A stretch of DNA of 64,000 nucleotides from Novosphingobium sp. RL4. GTDB taxonomy: Bacteria > Pseudomonadota > Alphaproteobacteria > Sphingomonadales > Sphingomonadaceae. This document shows, one piece after another, positions 29,241 to 38,294 of this stretch. The stretch lies in contig NZ_CP141944.1 in assembly GCF_035658495.1 (NCBI RefSeq), positions 310,001 to 374,000 on the forward strand, read 5' to 3'. Each line of letters begins with the position of its first letter. Position 1 is the stretch's first letter. Position numbers and translations under genes: made by a program. The notes below the pieces were generated by a model. It was not told the origin of the DNA. It searched no databases and saw only the letters and a program-made list of their open reading frames with translations.

Positions 29241-30635
29241 TCAGTCCTTCTGCGCGGTCTTGGGCGCGACCTGCCCGCTTGCGGCGGGCGCCGTATAGCG
29301 TGCCAGCGCGGGCTTTCCGGCGGTGCGACGCAGCGTGTCGATCGCATACGTGAGCTGGAAATCGTCGATTCCCTGCTTCTTCAGTTCATCGGCGGAGATC
29401 TTGAAACGCGGATCGTCCATCTTGTCGGTTTCCAGATCCTTGTCGCCCATCGCCGCCTCGTTGATGAGGTGACCGCGGAGATCGGATTCGCGCACCGCGC
29501 GTTCGGCACGGACCCGCGCGTCGGGATCGGAAAGCTGCGGCACCTTGATGTCGGGAACGATGCCGCCCTCCTGCACCGAGTGTCCCGAAGGCGTGAAGTA
29601 ACGTGCCGTGGTGAGCTTCACCGCGCTGTTCTTGTCGAGCTGGATGAACGACTGGACCGAGCCCTTGCCGAAAGTGCGTTCGCCCATGATGACGGCGCGG
29701 TGCTGGTCCTGAAGCGCACCCGCCACGATTTCGGAAGCCGAAGCCGAACCGGCATCGACCAGCACGACGATCGGCATGCCTTTCACGGTATCGCCCTTGA
29801 ACATCGATTCTGCGCGGTAATACTGGTTCTCGCTGGCGATGCGGCCGCGCTGGGAAACGATCACGCCCTTGTCGAGGAACAGGTCGGACAGCGCCACCGC
29901 CTCGTCAAGCGAGCCACCCGGGTTGGAGCGCAGGTCAAGTACGAGCCCGTCCAGCTTCACGCCCTTGGTGGCGGCCTGTTTCTTCAGGTCGGCGATGCCC
30001 TTGTTCACGAAGTTGCCGACATCGCGCGAAAACTCGTTCACCGAGATCACGCCCACGTCGTTCTTCAGTTCCCAGGTCACCGGTTCCAGTTCGATCACGC
30101 CGCGCGTTACCGTCACGTCGAAAGGTTCGTCACGGCCGGGGCGGTAGATCGTCAGGCGGATCGAGGTGCCGGCCTGGCCGCGCATCTTGGAGACCGCCTC
30201 GTCCAGGTCGCGCTCGTAATAGAGCACGCCGTCGAGATGCGTGATGTAGTCGCCCGCCTTGATGCCGGCCTTTTCCGCGGGGCTGCCCTTGAACGGAGAA
30301 ACGACCTTCACGGCGCCGTCATCCTCGACCACCGAGAGACCGAGGCCGGTGTAATTGCCGTCGATCATGGTCTCCAGCCGCTGGAGCGAGGGACCGTCGA
30401 GATAGTTGGAATGCGGATCGAGGCTGGCCAGCATCCCGTCGATCGCGCCCTTGATCAGCTTGTCGTCGTCCACCTGGTCGACATAGTTCGCCTTCACCAG
30501 TTCGTAGATGGTGAAGAGCTTGCTGAATTCGGGATTCACGCGGCTGTCCACCGCGGAAAGACCGGACGTCGCCACGGGAAGGACGGCCACGGCCGACACC
30601 AGCAGGGCAGCGCGCATCAGGGGAGCGAATTTCAT
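29241..30635 (-). CDS. ctpA: S41-family carboxy-terminal processing peptidase
   Basis: 464 residues with an N-terminal signal/anchor (ALLVSAVAVLPVATSGLSAV). A PDZ domain (about 85-160, GLGLSVVEDDGAVKVVSPFKGSPAEKAGIKAGDYI) precedes the peptidase domain with LRSNPGGSLDEAV, the serine in GSASASEIVAGALQD and the lysine in GERTFGKGSVQ. Cleaves C-termini of periplasmic or membrane proteins. Sits directly upstream of dsbB (10 bp gap). Confidence 0.93.
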   Translation of the reverse strand: MKFAPLMRAALLVSAVAVLPVATSGLSAVDSRVNPEFSKLFTIYELVKANYVDQVDDDKLIKGAIDGMLASLDPHSNYLDGPSLQRLETMIDGNYTGLGLSVVEDDGAVKVVSPFKGSPAEKAGIKAGDYITHLDGVLYYERDLDEAVSKMRGQAGTSIRLTIYRPGRDEPFDVTVTRGVIELEPVTWELKNDVGVISVNEFSRDVGNFVNKGIADLKKQAATKGVKLDGLVLDLRSNPGGSLDEAVALSDLFLDKGVIVSQRGRIASENQYYRAESMFKGDTVKGMPIVVLVDAGSASASEIVAGALQDQHRAVIMGERTFGKGSVQSFIQLDKNSAVKLTTARYFTPSGHSVQEGGIVPDIKVPQLSDPDARVRAERAVRESDLRGHLINEAAMGDKDLETDKMDDPRFKISADELKKQGIDDFQLTYAIDTLRRTAGKPALARYTAPAASGQVAPKTAQKD

Positions 30636-30796
30636 CTGGCTGGAATGCCTTTTCGTACGTCACGTCCGGCCGGGACCGGCGGGGATTTCTGACTGTAATC
30701 CTACCGGGGCACGGGCACAATTGCCAGCAGTGCGGTGCATGTTCCGAAGGATTTAGGGTTTCGAAGATGAACGGGGCGCAAACGGGTAAGCGCCTC

Positions 30797-32044
30797 TCAG
30801 AGAGAACGGATATATTGCAGGGGATTCACGGTCTCTCCGCCCCGCCTCAGTTCAACCATCACGCGTGGATCGCGCGGCCCGGTCATGCCGATCGGCGCCC
30901 CCGCCACGACCTGCCTGCCGACTTGTGCGTCGAGCCGGGCCAGACCCGTCACCAGCGAGGTCCAGCCGCCGGCATGTTCGATGATGACGATGCGTCCGTA
31001 GCCGGGATAGGGCCCGGCGAAAGCGACGCGCCCGGCTGCGGGGGCGACGACTTGCGCATTCGCGCGCGGAGCCAGCGAAAGCCCGCGCGAAGGGGCCTGC
31101 CCCGGCAGGACCTCGCCATATCCCGTGACCAGCCGTCCCGTGACCGGCAGCATGTAGCTGGCCAGACCCTCGGGCGTGGCCACGAACTGCGATGCCTCGA
31201 TCACGCGTGACTCTTCGGGACGGGGCGGGCGCATGATCGGTCCGGGCAGGGCTGCGAGCTGTTCGCGCAGAACGCCCTGTTCGCCCATCCGGTCAACAAG
31301 ATCGCCAAGATCCCGCGCCTTTTCGGCGAGCGCCAGCGCCCGCTCGCCTTCCCGGGCCGCGATGCCGCTTGCCTGCCTGCCGGCAAGGCGCTGATTCGAT
31401 TCCAGCACGGCGAGCGCCTTGCGCCGCTGCCGCATCTCGCCTTCCATTTCGGTGAGTTCATGTCCGGCGGCGAGCGCCTGCTGTTCCAGTGCGCGTCCGC
31501 GCTCGATCTCCGCCCGCAGGCCTGCGGTGCGCCGCTCGACCTGGGGAAGCATCGTGTCCAGCATCGCCCGGAGATAGACCGCATCCCGCACCGATCCCGG
31601 CCGCAGGAGCGCGAGAAGCGGCGGTCTTCGCGACAGGCGCTGCAACGATCCGGTCAGGCGCGAGAGGGGGGCCTGCCGCTCCGCCAACCTCTCCCGCAGC
31701 CCTACGCGCTGCAAGGCGATCAGCCTGACCTTGGCCTGCTGTGCGGCGATCCCGGCCTCCGTTTCCTGGATGCGCGCGGCAACGGCCGCAGTCTCTCTCG
31801 CGGTCTTCTCGGCCTGTTCGGTGACTTCGCGGGCCTTTCCCTCAAGCTTTTCGGCGCGCTTGCGGGCGGCATCGCTTTCACGGCGCGCCGCGAGCATGTC
31901 CTGCTGTGCCTGGGTCGCGTCTGCCGCCGGGTCCAGCACCGCGAGCGCACCCGTCTGGGTAAGGCCATTCCCTGCGACGACAGCCACGCCAAGTCCCAGC
32001 GCAATGACGGTGACGACGGGCAGGGGGCGCGGGAAGAGCTTCAC
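30797..32044 (-). CDS. EnvC-like murein hydrolase activator (degenerate LytM/M23 domain)
   Basis: About 415 residues from GTG 32044; no ATG is available, and a GTG at 32119 is also possible. A signal segment (PVVTVIALGLGVAVVAG) leads to long coiled coils (roughly 35-260) and a C-terminal M23-like fold (GRLVTGYGEV, VVAPAAGRVAFAG, GYGRIVIIEHAGGWTSL). The zinc ligands are lost: no H-x-x-x-D in the first motif, and the final H-x-H is RVMVE. That is the EnvC pattern, which activates amidases rather than cutting peptidoglycan. Followed by ctpA 161 bp downstream. Confidence 0.82.
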   Translation of the reverse strand: MKLFPRPLPVVTVIALGLGVAVVAGNGLTQTGALAVLDPAADATQAQQDMLAARRESDAARKRAEKLEGKAREVTEQAEKTARETAAVAARIQETEAGIAAQQAKVRLIALQRVGLRERLAERQAPLSRLTGSLQRLSRRPPLLALLRPGSVRDAVYLRAMLDTMLPQVERRTAGLRAEIERGRALEQQALAAGHELTEMEGEMRQRRKALAVLESNQRLAGRQASGIAAREGERALALAEKARDLGDLVDRMGEQGVLREQLAALPGPIMRPPRPEESRVIEASQFVATPEGLASYMLPVTGRLVTGYGEVLPGQAPSRGLSLAPRANAQVVAPAAGRVAFAGPYPGYGRIVIIEHAGGWTSLVTGLARLDAQVGRQVVAGAPIGMTGPRDPRVMVELRRGGETVNPLQYIRSL

Positions 32045-32143
32045 GCCGCCGTGATTAGGGCAGCATGAGTCCGGCGGGAAGAGGAGAAAAGCGGGCGTCC
32101 CGCAACGGAGACGCCCCACTGGAGTTTCGTGCGGCGGTTCGGC

Positions 32144-32671
32144 TCAGGCGGCTTCCTTCTCGATCCATTCGGGATAGAAGCTGGGTTCGCGTTCCGACCA
32201 CCCGTGCGCGGTTGCAGCGGCTTCGCTGATCGAATGGAGCAGCGTGCGGCGGCGATCCGGCCTGATCTGGGGAAGCGCGGCGGCCCCGCAGAACGCGCCC
32301 GGAAGCCAGGGGCGAACCCAGGCGCCCAGCAGCCGCTCATAGAGGAAGCGGAAAGCCGGGAAGGATTCGATGCGTTCCTGCGCCAGGTCGAAGGCGGCGA
32401 TCCGCACCATCCGGCCCACGAAAGTCTCGATATCGTCGAAACCGAACTCGTCCGGACGCATTTCGCGCAGCGACGCGAGATCGGCATAAGCCTCATACTG
32501 CTTGCGGATCGAGGAAGCTTCGGCGGCATCGCGCGCCCAGAGCCCGAGGGCATCCTGCCGACCGAGGCCCACGTCGAGGCTGCGCCGGATGTAGCGCTGC
32601 TCGCAGGACGTGAAGCTTGCAAACTCGCGGAGTTCGCCGATCGTGATGGTGGCCTTGCCCGTGTGAGTCAT
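32144..32671 (-). CDS. Hypothetical cytoplasmic protein
   Basis: 175 residues from ATG 32671 (GAGGA about ten bases upstream); a TTG ten codons earlier is possible. Predicted all-helical and soluble: ITIGELREFASFTSCEQRYIRRSLD, then GRQDALGLWARDAAEASSI, then a tryptophan-rich C-terminus. I do not recognise a family. Codon use matches neighbours. The region 32702-32895 upstream has no gene; a hairpin (GTGTCCGGC/GCCGGACAC, 32850-32882) follows thiG. Confidence 0.6.
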   Translation of the reverse strand: MTHTGKATITIGELREFASFTSCEQRYIRRSLDVGLGRQDALGLWARDAAEASSIRKQYEAYADLASLREMRPDEFGFDDIETFVGRMVRIAAFDLAQERIESFPAFRFLYERLLGAWVRPWLPGAFCGAAALPQIRPDRRRTLLHSISEAAATAHGWSEREPSFYPEWIEKEAA

Positions 32672-32895
32672 GATCGTGATCCTCGTGCCACGGAAGGACA
32701 ATCCTTCCTGTCACAAAAACCAATTTCGGCCTCTTCGGTTGCTACAGCCTTAACCGCGCAAAGGTTTGTACACGATATTTGCGGTAAGATTCGTGCAAGA
32801 TTCAATTCGGGACAGTTTGAAAGATGCCCTTTCGGGTATTTTTCAGTTCGTGTCCGGCCTTCCTTCGCGAACTGCCGGACACTAGGAAAGGCCGT

Positions 32896-33693
32896 TCAGA
32901 TCAGCCCGGCGAGCGGGCTCGACGGATCGGCATATCGGCGCTGCGCCATGCGCCCGGCGAGATAGGCATCACGCCCCGCTTCGACCGCCAGCTTCATCGC
33001 GCGGGCCATGCGGATCGGATCGCGCGCTTCGGCGATGGCGGTGTTCATCAGCACGCCATCGCAGCCCAGTTCCATCGCCACGGCGGCTTCCGAGGCCGTG
33101 CCCACGCCCGCATCGACGAGCACCGGCACTTTGGCCCCTTCCACGATCAGGCGGACCGTGACCTTGTTCTGGATGCCCAGACCCGATCCGATCGGCGCAC
33201 CGAGAGGCATCACCGCCACCGCGCCGCAGTCCTCGAGCTGCTTTGCAGCGATCGGATCGTCCACGCAGTAGACCATCGGCAGGAAACCTTCCTTCGCGAG
33301 GATTTCCGTAGCCTTCAGCGTCTCGCGCATGTCGGGGTAGAGCGTGCGCGCCTCGCCCAGCACTTCCAGCTTCACCAGATCCCAGCCGCCCGCCTCGCGC
33401 GCCAGGCGCAGGGTGCGGATGGCTTCGTCGGCAGTGAAACAACCGGCGGTGTTCGGAAGATAGGTGATCTTCTTCGGATCGATGAAGTCGGTCAGCATCG
33501 GCGCCTTGGGGTCCGAGACATTGACCCGGCGCACCGCCACCGTAACGATTTCCGCGCCGGAAGCCTCTACCGCTGCCGCGTTCTGCTCGAAATCCTTGTA
33601 CTTGCCGGTGCCCACGATCAGGCGCGAACGGAAAGTACGACCAGCGACAGTCCAGGAATCTGCGGTCGAGGAATCAGATACGGTATCGGTCAA
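32896..33693 (-). CDS. thiG: Thiazole synthase
   Basis: 265 residues. TIM-barrel markers: [51 protein letters not shown] (with the Schiff-base lysine), [12 protein letters not shown] and [28 protein letters not shown]. Builds the thiazole phosphate of thiamine from DXP, dehydroglycine and ThiS-thiocarboxylate. The start is TTG 33693 with AAGGA upstream; no ATG exists near the N-terminus. Follows thiS by 53 bp. No TPP riboswitch is visible upstream. Confidence 0.95.
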   Translation of the reverse strand: MTDTVSDSSTADSWTVAGRTFRSRLIVGTGKYKDFEQNAAAVEASGAEIVTVAVRRVNVSDPKAPMLTDFIDPKKITYLPNTAGCFTADEAIRTLRLAREAGGWDLVKLEVLGEARTLYPDMRETLKATEILAKEGFLPMVYCVDDPIAAKQLEDCGAVAVMPLGAPIGSGLGIQNKVTVRLIVEGAKVPVLVDAGVGTASEAAVAMELGCDGVLMNTAIAEARDPIRMARAMKLAVEAGRDAYLAGRMAQRRYADPSSPLAGLI

Positions 33694-33746
33694 GGTTCTC
33701 GTCCTTTCGGGGAACGGTATGTCAGGATTCGGGCCGTTGCGCTTGC

Positions 33747-33959
33747 TCAGCCGCCGCCGACGAAGTGCACGATCTCCAGCACGTCGCCATCGGAGAGCAG
33801 CACATCGGCCAGGGTCGAGCGCGGGGCGATCTCGCCGTTATGCTCGACAGCGACCTTCTTCGGATCGAGGCCGATGCCGGCAACGAGATCGGCAATCGAT
33901 GAGCCGGGCGCCGCGCGCCGCGGTTCGCCGTTCACGGTGAGGGAGAGTTCTGCAGCCAT
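33747..33959 (-). CDS. thiS: Sulfur carrier protein ThiS
   Basis: 70 residues, a ubiquitin-like fold ([22 protein letters not shown]...[13 protein letters not shown]...[12 protein letters not shown]). The C-terminal Gly-Gly is where the thiocarboxylate forms and donates sulfur to ThiG. Normal length. First gene of thiS-thiG; the 60-bp gap upstream is too small for a TPP riboswitch. Confidence 0.93.
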   Translation of the reverse strand: MAAELSLTVNGEPRRAAPGSSIADLVAGIGLDPKKVAVEHNGEIAPRSTLADVLLSDGDVLEIVHFVGGG

Positions 33960-34019
33960 GGGCCGCAGATAGCGCGGAGAATGGATTTGGAAAGTGCCCA
34001 GGGTCCGGTCCCGGCACTT

Positions 34020-34424
34020 TCAGTGCGCGCGGTGCAGGTTCCGGATGTGCGCGAAGGCCACAAGCGCGACGCCGATGATCGTCAGGATCGATTCAGCAAG
34101 CCCGTGGCCAACCGCGATCGCCGTGGCCATGAAAGCAAGGCCCACCCCGCCGATCACCAGCGGGGCGATGCGGCCATGGCGCATGACGCCAAATCCCAGC
34201 GAAACCAAACCGACGACCAGCGCCAGCGCCAGTCCGACGCGATGAACTGCCGGCGAAAGCAGAACCTCGCCGCCAAGCCCTAGGAATCCCACGAGAACCA
34301 CACCCAGAACGCAGTGCAGGGCACACAGTCCACTAAGGACGATGCCTGCCCGGTCCAGCCGGTTTCGAATCGCGTTGAAGGCGGTGCGCATGCGTGACCA
34401 TGTATGTGACGTTGTAACATTCAT
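34020..34424 (-). CDS. MerC-domain membrane protein
   Basis: 134 residues from ATG 34424 (ATG 34391 is an alternative). Four hydrophobic segments; the first contains SGLCALHCVLG, the C-x-x-H-C metal-contact motif of MerC-family proteins. MerC proteins import Hg(II), but chromosomal sphingomonad copies occur without mer operons, as here, so a different metal (possibly zinc) or role is plausible. Divergent from ctaA. Confidence 0.78.
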   Translation of the reverse strand: MNVTTSHTWSRMRTAFNAIRNRLDRAGIVLSGLCALHCVLGVVLVGFLGLGGEVLLSPAVHRVGLALALVVGLVSLGFGVMRHGRIAPLVIGGVGLAFMATAIAVGHGLAESILTIIGVALVAFAHIRNLHRAH

Positions 34425-34503
34425 CAAGTCCCGACCTTGACGCGCAACATTCGGTCGACGCGCCTCTTGCGCATTTCGTCGCAAGATCGCAGGGATTTGC
34501 GCC

Positions 34504-35592
34504 ATGAGAGTCTCTGACGGTCGCCCCATCCTCGGTACAGCCGACGATATCGCCCCCATGGTTCGCTGGCTGCTGTTCGTAGCCGCGCTGGTTGTCCTTA
34601 TCGTTGCAGTCGGAGGCATTACCCGGCTGACCGAGTCCGGGCTCTCCATCACCCAGTGGAAACCGCTCACCGGCGCGATCCCGCCGCTGACCGACGCCCA
34701 GTGGCAGGCAGAGTTCGCCCGCTACAAGCAGATCCCGCAGTACATCGACGTCAACGGCCCGGCGGGCATGACGCTGGCGCAGTACAAGTTCATCTACTTC
34801 TGGGAATGGGTCCACCGCCTGCTGGCACGGGTGATCGGGCTGGCCTTCGCGCTGCCGCTGGCGTGGTTCTGGTACAAGCGGACGATTCCGCTGGGCTACA
34901 AGACCCGCCTTGTCGCACTGCTGGCGCTGGGCGGACTTCAGGGCGTGGTGGGCTGGTGGATGGTCTCCTCGGGCCTCAGCGCCGAAGCAGCCGACCGGGT
35001 GAGCCACTTCCGCCTCGCCGCGCACCTGCTGGTCGCGTTGACGACGCTCGGCGGCCTCGTATGGACCGCGCTCGACCTTCGCGAGTTGCGACGCGGGCAG
35101 GCGCCGGCCCGCCTGACCCGATTCAGCGCGCTGGCATTGGGCATGTTGTTCTTCCAGCTGTTCATGGGCGCGATGGTGGCCGGCCTGCGTGCCGGTTACG
35201 TCGCGGGGATGGGCTGGTTCAGCATGGACGCCTGGCCGCTCATGCAGGGCACGTTCTTCCCGGAGGGCGTGGAATGGGCGGGCGGCGCGCTCCATGCGCT
35301 CGTCAACGACCCGTTCCTGACTCACTTCATTCACCGCTGGTGGGCCTGGGCCGTGGTGGCCGCGCTGATCGTGATGGGCCGCCGCCTCAAGGCCCGGCAT
35401 GCGCGTCTGGCCTCGATCGCGGTGCATTCGGCATTCGGCACGCAAGTGCTGCTGGGCATCTTCACCGTCTGGTCGGGCGTGGCCCTCTGGCTTGCGGTAG
35501 CGCACCAGCTCTGCGGCGCGCTTCTCGTCGCCGCCACGGTCTGGGGCGCCCACTGCCTCGGCCGGCGTGATCAGGTCGGGCTGGGGATGTGA
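34504..35592 (+). CDS. ctaA: Heme A synthase (COX15/CtaA type 2)
   Basis: 362 residues, eight membrane segments. Heme-ligand histidines occur in EWVHRLLARVIG, HFRLAAHLLVAL, HFIHRWWAWA and VAHQLCGALL; the GGITRLTESGLSITQW signature starts TM1. Converts heme O to heme A for cytochrome oxidase in the inner membrane. The stop overlaps the cutA start (GTGA). Confidence 0.95.
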   Translation: MRVSDGRPILGTADDIAPMVRWLLFVAALVVLIVAVGGITRLTESGLSITQWKPLTGAIPPLTDAQWQAEFARYKQIPQYIDVNGPAGMTLAQYKFIYFWEWVHRLLARVIGLAFALPLAWFWYKRTIPLGYKTRLVALLALGGLQGVVGWWMVSSGLSAEAADRVSHFRLAAHLLVALTTLGGLVWTALDLRELRRGQAPARLTRFSALALGMLFFQLFMGAMVAGLRAGYVAGMGWFSMDAWPLMQGTFFPEGVEWAGGALHALVNDPFLTHFIHRWWAWAVVAALIVMGRRLKARHARLASIAVHSAFGTQVLLGIFTVWSGVALWLAVAHQLCGALLVAATVWGAHCLGRRDQVGLGM

Positions 35593-35927
35593 GCGGGGAT
35601 TCCGCGATTCCCGCCCTCATCTGGTGCCCCTTCCCGGACGAGGAAAGCGCCCTCGCGTCAGCAAATATTCTGCTCGACGAGGGACTCGTGGCTTGTGCGA
35701 ACCTGCTGCCGGGCATGACCTCAATCTTCGTCTGGAACGGCAGGAAGGATAGCGCCCGCGAACACGGGCTGCTGCTGAAGACCAACGCGGGCCTGCTCGA
35801 TGCGGCAACGGCGCGTCTCGCCGATATCCATCCTTACGATGAACCTGCCGTGCTGGGCTGGCGGTGCGATGCAGCGGCGACCGGAACCGTGGCCTGGTTG
35901 GCCGCAACAGGGCTCCATCAAGCATAG
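35589..35927 (+). CDS. cutA: CutA divalent-cation tolerance protein
   Basis: 112 residues from GTG 35589. Characteristic ferredoxin-like trimer features: PDEESALASANILLDEGLVACANLLPGMTSIFVWNG, LLLKTNAGLLDA and the HPYDEPAVLGW motif. Role in metal tolerance is known from the family but mechanistically unclear. Translationally coupled to ctaA. Confidence 0.92.
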   Translation: MSGDSAIPALIWCPFPDEESALASANILLDEGLVACANLLPGMTSIFVWNGRKDSAREHGLLLKTNAGLLDAATARLADIHPYDEPAVLGWRCDAAATGTVAWLAATGLHQA

Positions 35928-35948
35928 AGGTATCATTTTACCTCTATG
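35923..35948. repeat. Perfect 10-bp inverted repeat at the end of cutA
   Basis: CATAGAGGTA (35923-35932) and TACCTCTATG (35939-35948) flank a 6-nt loop; the left arm contains the cutA stop codon. GAAAACC follows rather than a T tract, so it is either a weak terminator or an operator upstream of rplM. Confidence 0.55.
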
Positions 35949-35964
35949 GAAAACCGCGCTCTGC

Positions 35965-35993
35965 TTGACTTGCGCGCCCTTTTCGACGATTTG
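35965..35993 (+). promoter_or_regulatory. Candidate promoter of rplM-rpsI
   Basis: -35 TTGACT (35965-35970), 17-bp spacer, weak -10 GATTTG (35988-35993), about 80 bp before rplM. Confidence 0.4.
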
Positions 35994-36072
35994 GCCGCCT
36001 TCCCGCGGTGCCCGAGATTCGTGAAAGCGAAAGATTCGGCCTCGCGAACTGAACATTAGGGATAGACCAGCC

Positions 36073-36552
36073 ATGAAGGCGCTTACGAAGGTCACCCGGT
36101 CGATCAAGCCGGCCGAGGTGGAAAAGAAGTGGCATCTGATCGATGCCGAGGGTCTGGTGGTTGGCCGTCTCGCGGTCGTCATCGCCGACCTCCTGCGCGG
36201 CAAGCACAAGCCGAGCTTCACCCCGCACGTCGATTGCGGCGACCACGTCGTCGTGATCAACGCCGAGAAGGTGAAGTTCACCGGCAAGAAGCTGGGCGAC
36301 AAGACCTATTACAAGCACACCGGCTATGCCGGCGGCATCAAGGAAGTGACCGCGGACAAGGTTCTCGCCGGTCGTTTCCCCGAGCGTGTCCTGGAAAAGG
36401 CCGTTGAGCGCATGATCCCCCGTGGTCCGCTCGGCCGCGACCAGATGCGCGCCCTGCACCTCTACGCAGGCACCGAGCACCCGCACGGTGGTACCCAGCC
36501 CGAAGCGCTCGACGTCGCTTCCATGAACCGCAAGAACAAGGTGGGCGCGTAA
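36073..36552 (+). CDS. rplM: 50S ribosomal protein L13
   Basis: 159 residues (about 15 more than E. coli L13, usual in alphaproteobacteria). Signature [23 protein letters not shown] near the N-terminus, [18 protein letters not shown], and [21 protein letters not shown]. An early assembly protein of the large subunit. Its stop (TAATG) shares one base with the rpsI start. Confidence 0.98.
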   Translation: MKALTKVTRSIKPAEVEKKWHLIDAEGLVVGRLAVVIADLLRGKHKPSFTPHVDCGDHVVVINAEKVKFTGKKLGDKTYYKHTGYAGGIKEVTADKVLAGRFPERVLEKAVERMIPRGPLGRDQMRALHLYAGTEHPHGGTQPEALDVASMNRKNKVGA

Positions 36553-37076
36553 TGTCCGATACCGAAACCGTTCAGAGCCTGTCCGACCTCAAGGACCTCG
36601 GCGAAGTCGCAACCGCCGTTGAAACGTCGGAAGAGACCTTCACGCCCGTCGTGTCGAACGCTCCCCTGCGCGAGCAGCAGCTCGACGCATACGGCCGCGC
36701 CTACGCCACCGGCCGCCGCAAGGACGCCGTGGCCCGCGTGTGGGTGAAGCCCGGCACCGGCAAGGTCATCATCAACGGCCGCGACCAGGAAGTGTACTTT
36801 GCACGTCCGACCCTGCGTCTCGTCATCAACCAGCCCTTCCAGGTTGCTGGCCGCGACGGCGCATACGACGTGATCGCCACCGTCAAGGGCGGCGGTCTCT
36901 CGGGTCAGGCCGGCGCCGTGAAGCACGGTATCGCCCAGGCTCTCTCCAAGTACGAGCCCGCCCTGCGCGCGTCCGTCAAGGCTGCCGGCTTCCTTACCCG
37001 CGACCCGCGCGTCGTCGAGCGTAAGAAGTACGGCCGTGCCAAGGCACGTCGTAGCTTCCAGTTCTCGAAGCGCTAA
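36552..37076 (+). CDS. rpsI: 30S ribosomal protein S9
   Basis: 174 residues. The S9 core starts near residue 52 ([19 protein letters not shown]) and ends in the tRNA-contacting RSFQFSKR tail. An N-terminal extension of about 45 residues is acidic and typical of alphaproteobacteria. Second gene of rplM-rpsI, followed by an intrinsic terminator. Confidence 0.98.
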   Translation: MSDTETVQSLSDLKDLGEVATAVETSEETFTPVVSNAPLREQQLDAYGRAYATGRRKDAVARVWVKPGTGKVIINGRDQEVYFARPTLRLVINQPFQVAGRDGAYDVIATVKGGGLSGQAGAVKHGIAQALSKYEPALRASVKAAGFLTRDPRVVERKKYGRAKARRSFQFSKR

Positions 37077-37100
37077 GCTTCTCGAGAGCTTCGTCTTACG

Positions 37101-37134
37101 AAAAAGGGTCGCGGGAAACCGCGGCCCTTTTTTG
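37101..37134 (+). terminator. Intrinsic terminator after rpsI
   Basis: AAAAAGGG-T-CGCGG / CCGCG-G-CCCTTTTTT around a GAAA loop: a strong stem with a six-T tract. Confidence 0.95.
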
Positions 37135-37237
37135 TTGCCTTCGGCAGGCGGCCAGTTTGCCAGGAGGCATCTCGGCCGGGTGCTTCCCGGCGCCCGAAAT
37201 CGCGGCTGCCGGACTTCTCCAAACCGTCAGCAGATAG

Positions 37238-37327
37238 CAAGGTACCTGTCATTGGATAGGTACCTTGCCCTGCGTTATATCAACTACAACAAGGTACCTT
37301 GCGTTACACAATAGCTTGCGATATACA
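37238..37327 (+). promoter_or_regulatory. PadR-operon control region: three AGGTACCT operators and two overlapping promoters
   Basis: Three copies of an AGGTACCT core lie at 37240-37247, 37258-37265 and 37292-37299. The first two, as CAAGGTACCT and AGGTACCTTG, form a perfect 10-bp inverted repeat 10 bp apart; the third is the full palindrome CAAGGTACCTTG (37290-37301). Promoter A: -35 TTGGAT (37252-37257), 17 bp, -10 TTATAT (37275-37280), with the second operator in the spacer. Promoter B: -35 TTGCGT (37299-37304), 17 bp, -10 TATACA (37322-37327), with the third operator on its -35. Bound PadR would block both; autoregulation is inference. Confidence 0.75.
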
Positions 37328-37352
37328 CTGGTCATCCGCAGGAGATGATTCG

Positions 37353-37712
37353 ATGTCCGAAATCGAAATCCAGTTGAAGAAGGGAGTGCTCGGCCTGTGC
37401 GTGCTCGCCCTGCTTTCCCGGGGCGACAGTTACGCCTACGAGATCGCCAGCCGCATGGCTGACGCGGTCGACATGGGGGAAGGCACGATCTACCCGCTCA
37501 TGCGCCGCATGCAGTCGGACGGCCTCGTCGCGACCTACCTTGAGGAATCGCCCTCGGGTCCGCCGCGCAAGTACTACCGCATCACCGATACCGGCCGCAG
37601 CCGCCTTGCCGATCAGGTCGAGGAATGGCGCGGCTTCACCGCCGCCGTCGATGGACTGATCCAGGACATCGCACCGGCCCAGGAAGCAGGAGGACCGAGC
37701 CATGAAGCGTAA
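37353..37712 (+). CDS. PadR-family transcriptional regulator
   Basis: 119 residues from ATG 37353 with AGGAG upstream. The winged-helix pattern is clear (KKGVLGLCVLALLSRGDSYAYEIASR, GEGTIYPLMRRMQSDGLVATY, GPPRKYYRITDTGRSRL). Small PadR-s2 type, dimerising through the C-terminal helix. Heads the padR-DUF1700-GIN operon and overlaps the next gene by 11 bp. Most likely represses its own operon through the AGGTACCT palindromes; the inducer is unknown (envelope stress or a small molecule are guesses). Confidence 0.92.
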   Translation: MSEIEIQLKKGVLGLCVLALLSRGDSYAYEIASRMADAVDMGEGTIYPLMRRMQSDGLVATYLEESPSGPPRKYYRITDTGRSRLADQVEEWRGFTAAVDGLIQDIAPAQEAGGPSHEA

Positions 37713-38268
37713 CGAGTTCATCAAGCGCCTGAAGGCCGGCCTCAAGGGCATGCCGCAGGACGACATCGCCGAGATCGTGGCCGACTACGAAGCCCACTTC
37801 GAAGCCGGCGTCGCCGAAGGCCGCAGCGAGGAGGAAGTCGCCGAGGCTCTTGGCAATCCGGCGCGCCTCGCCCGCGAACTGCGCTTCGAGGCCGGCTTCC
37901 GGAACTGGGAAAGCGGCCGCTCGCCGTCCTCGGCCTGGGGGGCGATCCTTGCCTTCATGGGCCTTGCCACGATCGACATCCTGATCCTGCTGCCGATCGT
38001 CCTGCCCGTGCTGGGCGTGATGTTCGGGCTGTTCGTGGCCGCCATCGCGATCTTCATCGCTGGTGGCTTCATCCTGATCGCCGGGCCGTTCAGCGGGTTC
38101 CCCGGCGGCATCCTGGTCGCGATCCTCGCAGGGCTCGGAACCATGAGCGCCGCCGTGGCGATGGCCGCGCTGCTGACACTGGTCAGCATCTGGATCATCA
38201 ATGCCCTCATGTGGTTCGGCCGCCTGCATTATCGCGTGATCGAACCCGCCATCCATCCCGAAAACTGA
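37702..38268 (+). CDS. DUF1700 (HAAS-domain) membrane protein
   Basis: 188 residues. N-terminal HAAS helices (RNEFIKRLKAGLKGMPQDDIAEIVADYEAHF ... EEVAEALGNPARLARELR) are followed by about four membrane segments from residue 85 onward. DUF1700 proteins are regularly encoded after PadR regulators. The family role is unknown, possibly sensing at the membrane. Overlaps padR, and the next gene starts 26 bp later. Confidence 0.88.
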   Translation: MKRNEFIKRLKAGLKGMPQDDIAEIVADYEAHFEAGVAEGRSEEEVAEALGNPARLARELRFEAGFRNWESGRSPSSAWGAILAFMGLATIDILILLPIVLPVLGVMFGLFVAAIAIFIAGGFILIAGPFSGFPGGILVAILAGLGTMSAAVAMAALLTLVSIWIINALMWFGRLHYRVIEPAIHPEN

Positions 38269-38294
38269 AAAGTTCGAACGAAAGGAACCCAGTG

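Noticed and set aside
32850..32882. Terminator of thiG
   Set aside because: The inverted repeat GTGTCCGGC/GCCGGACAC is real, but no T tract follows on the minus strand, so I mention it without calling it a terminator.
33960..34019. TPP riboswitch before thiS-thiG
   Set aside because: Only 60 bp lie between thiS and the next gene, and no THI-box-like sequence is visible.
34385..34430. Zur or Fur box upstream of the MerC-like gene
   Set aside because: TGTTACAACGTCACAT has only partial symmetry; no convincing match to either consensus.
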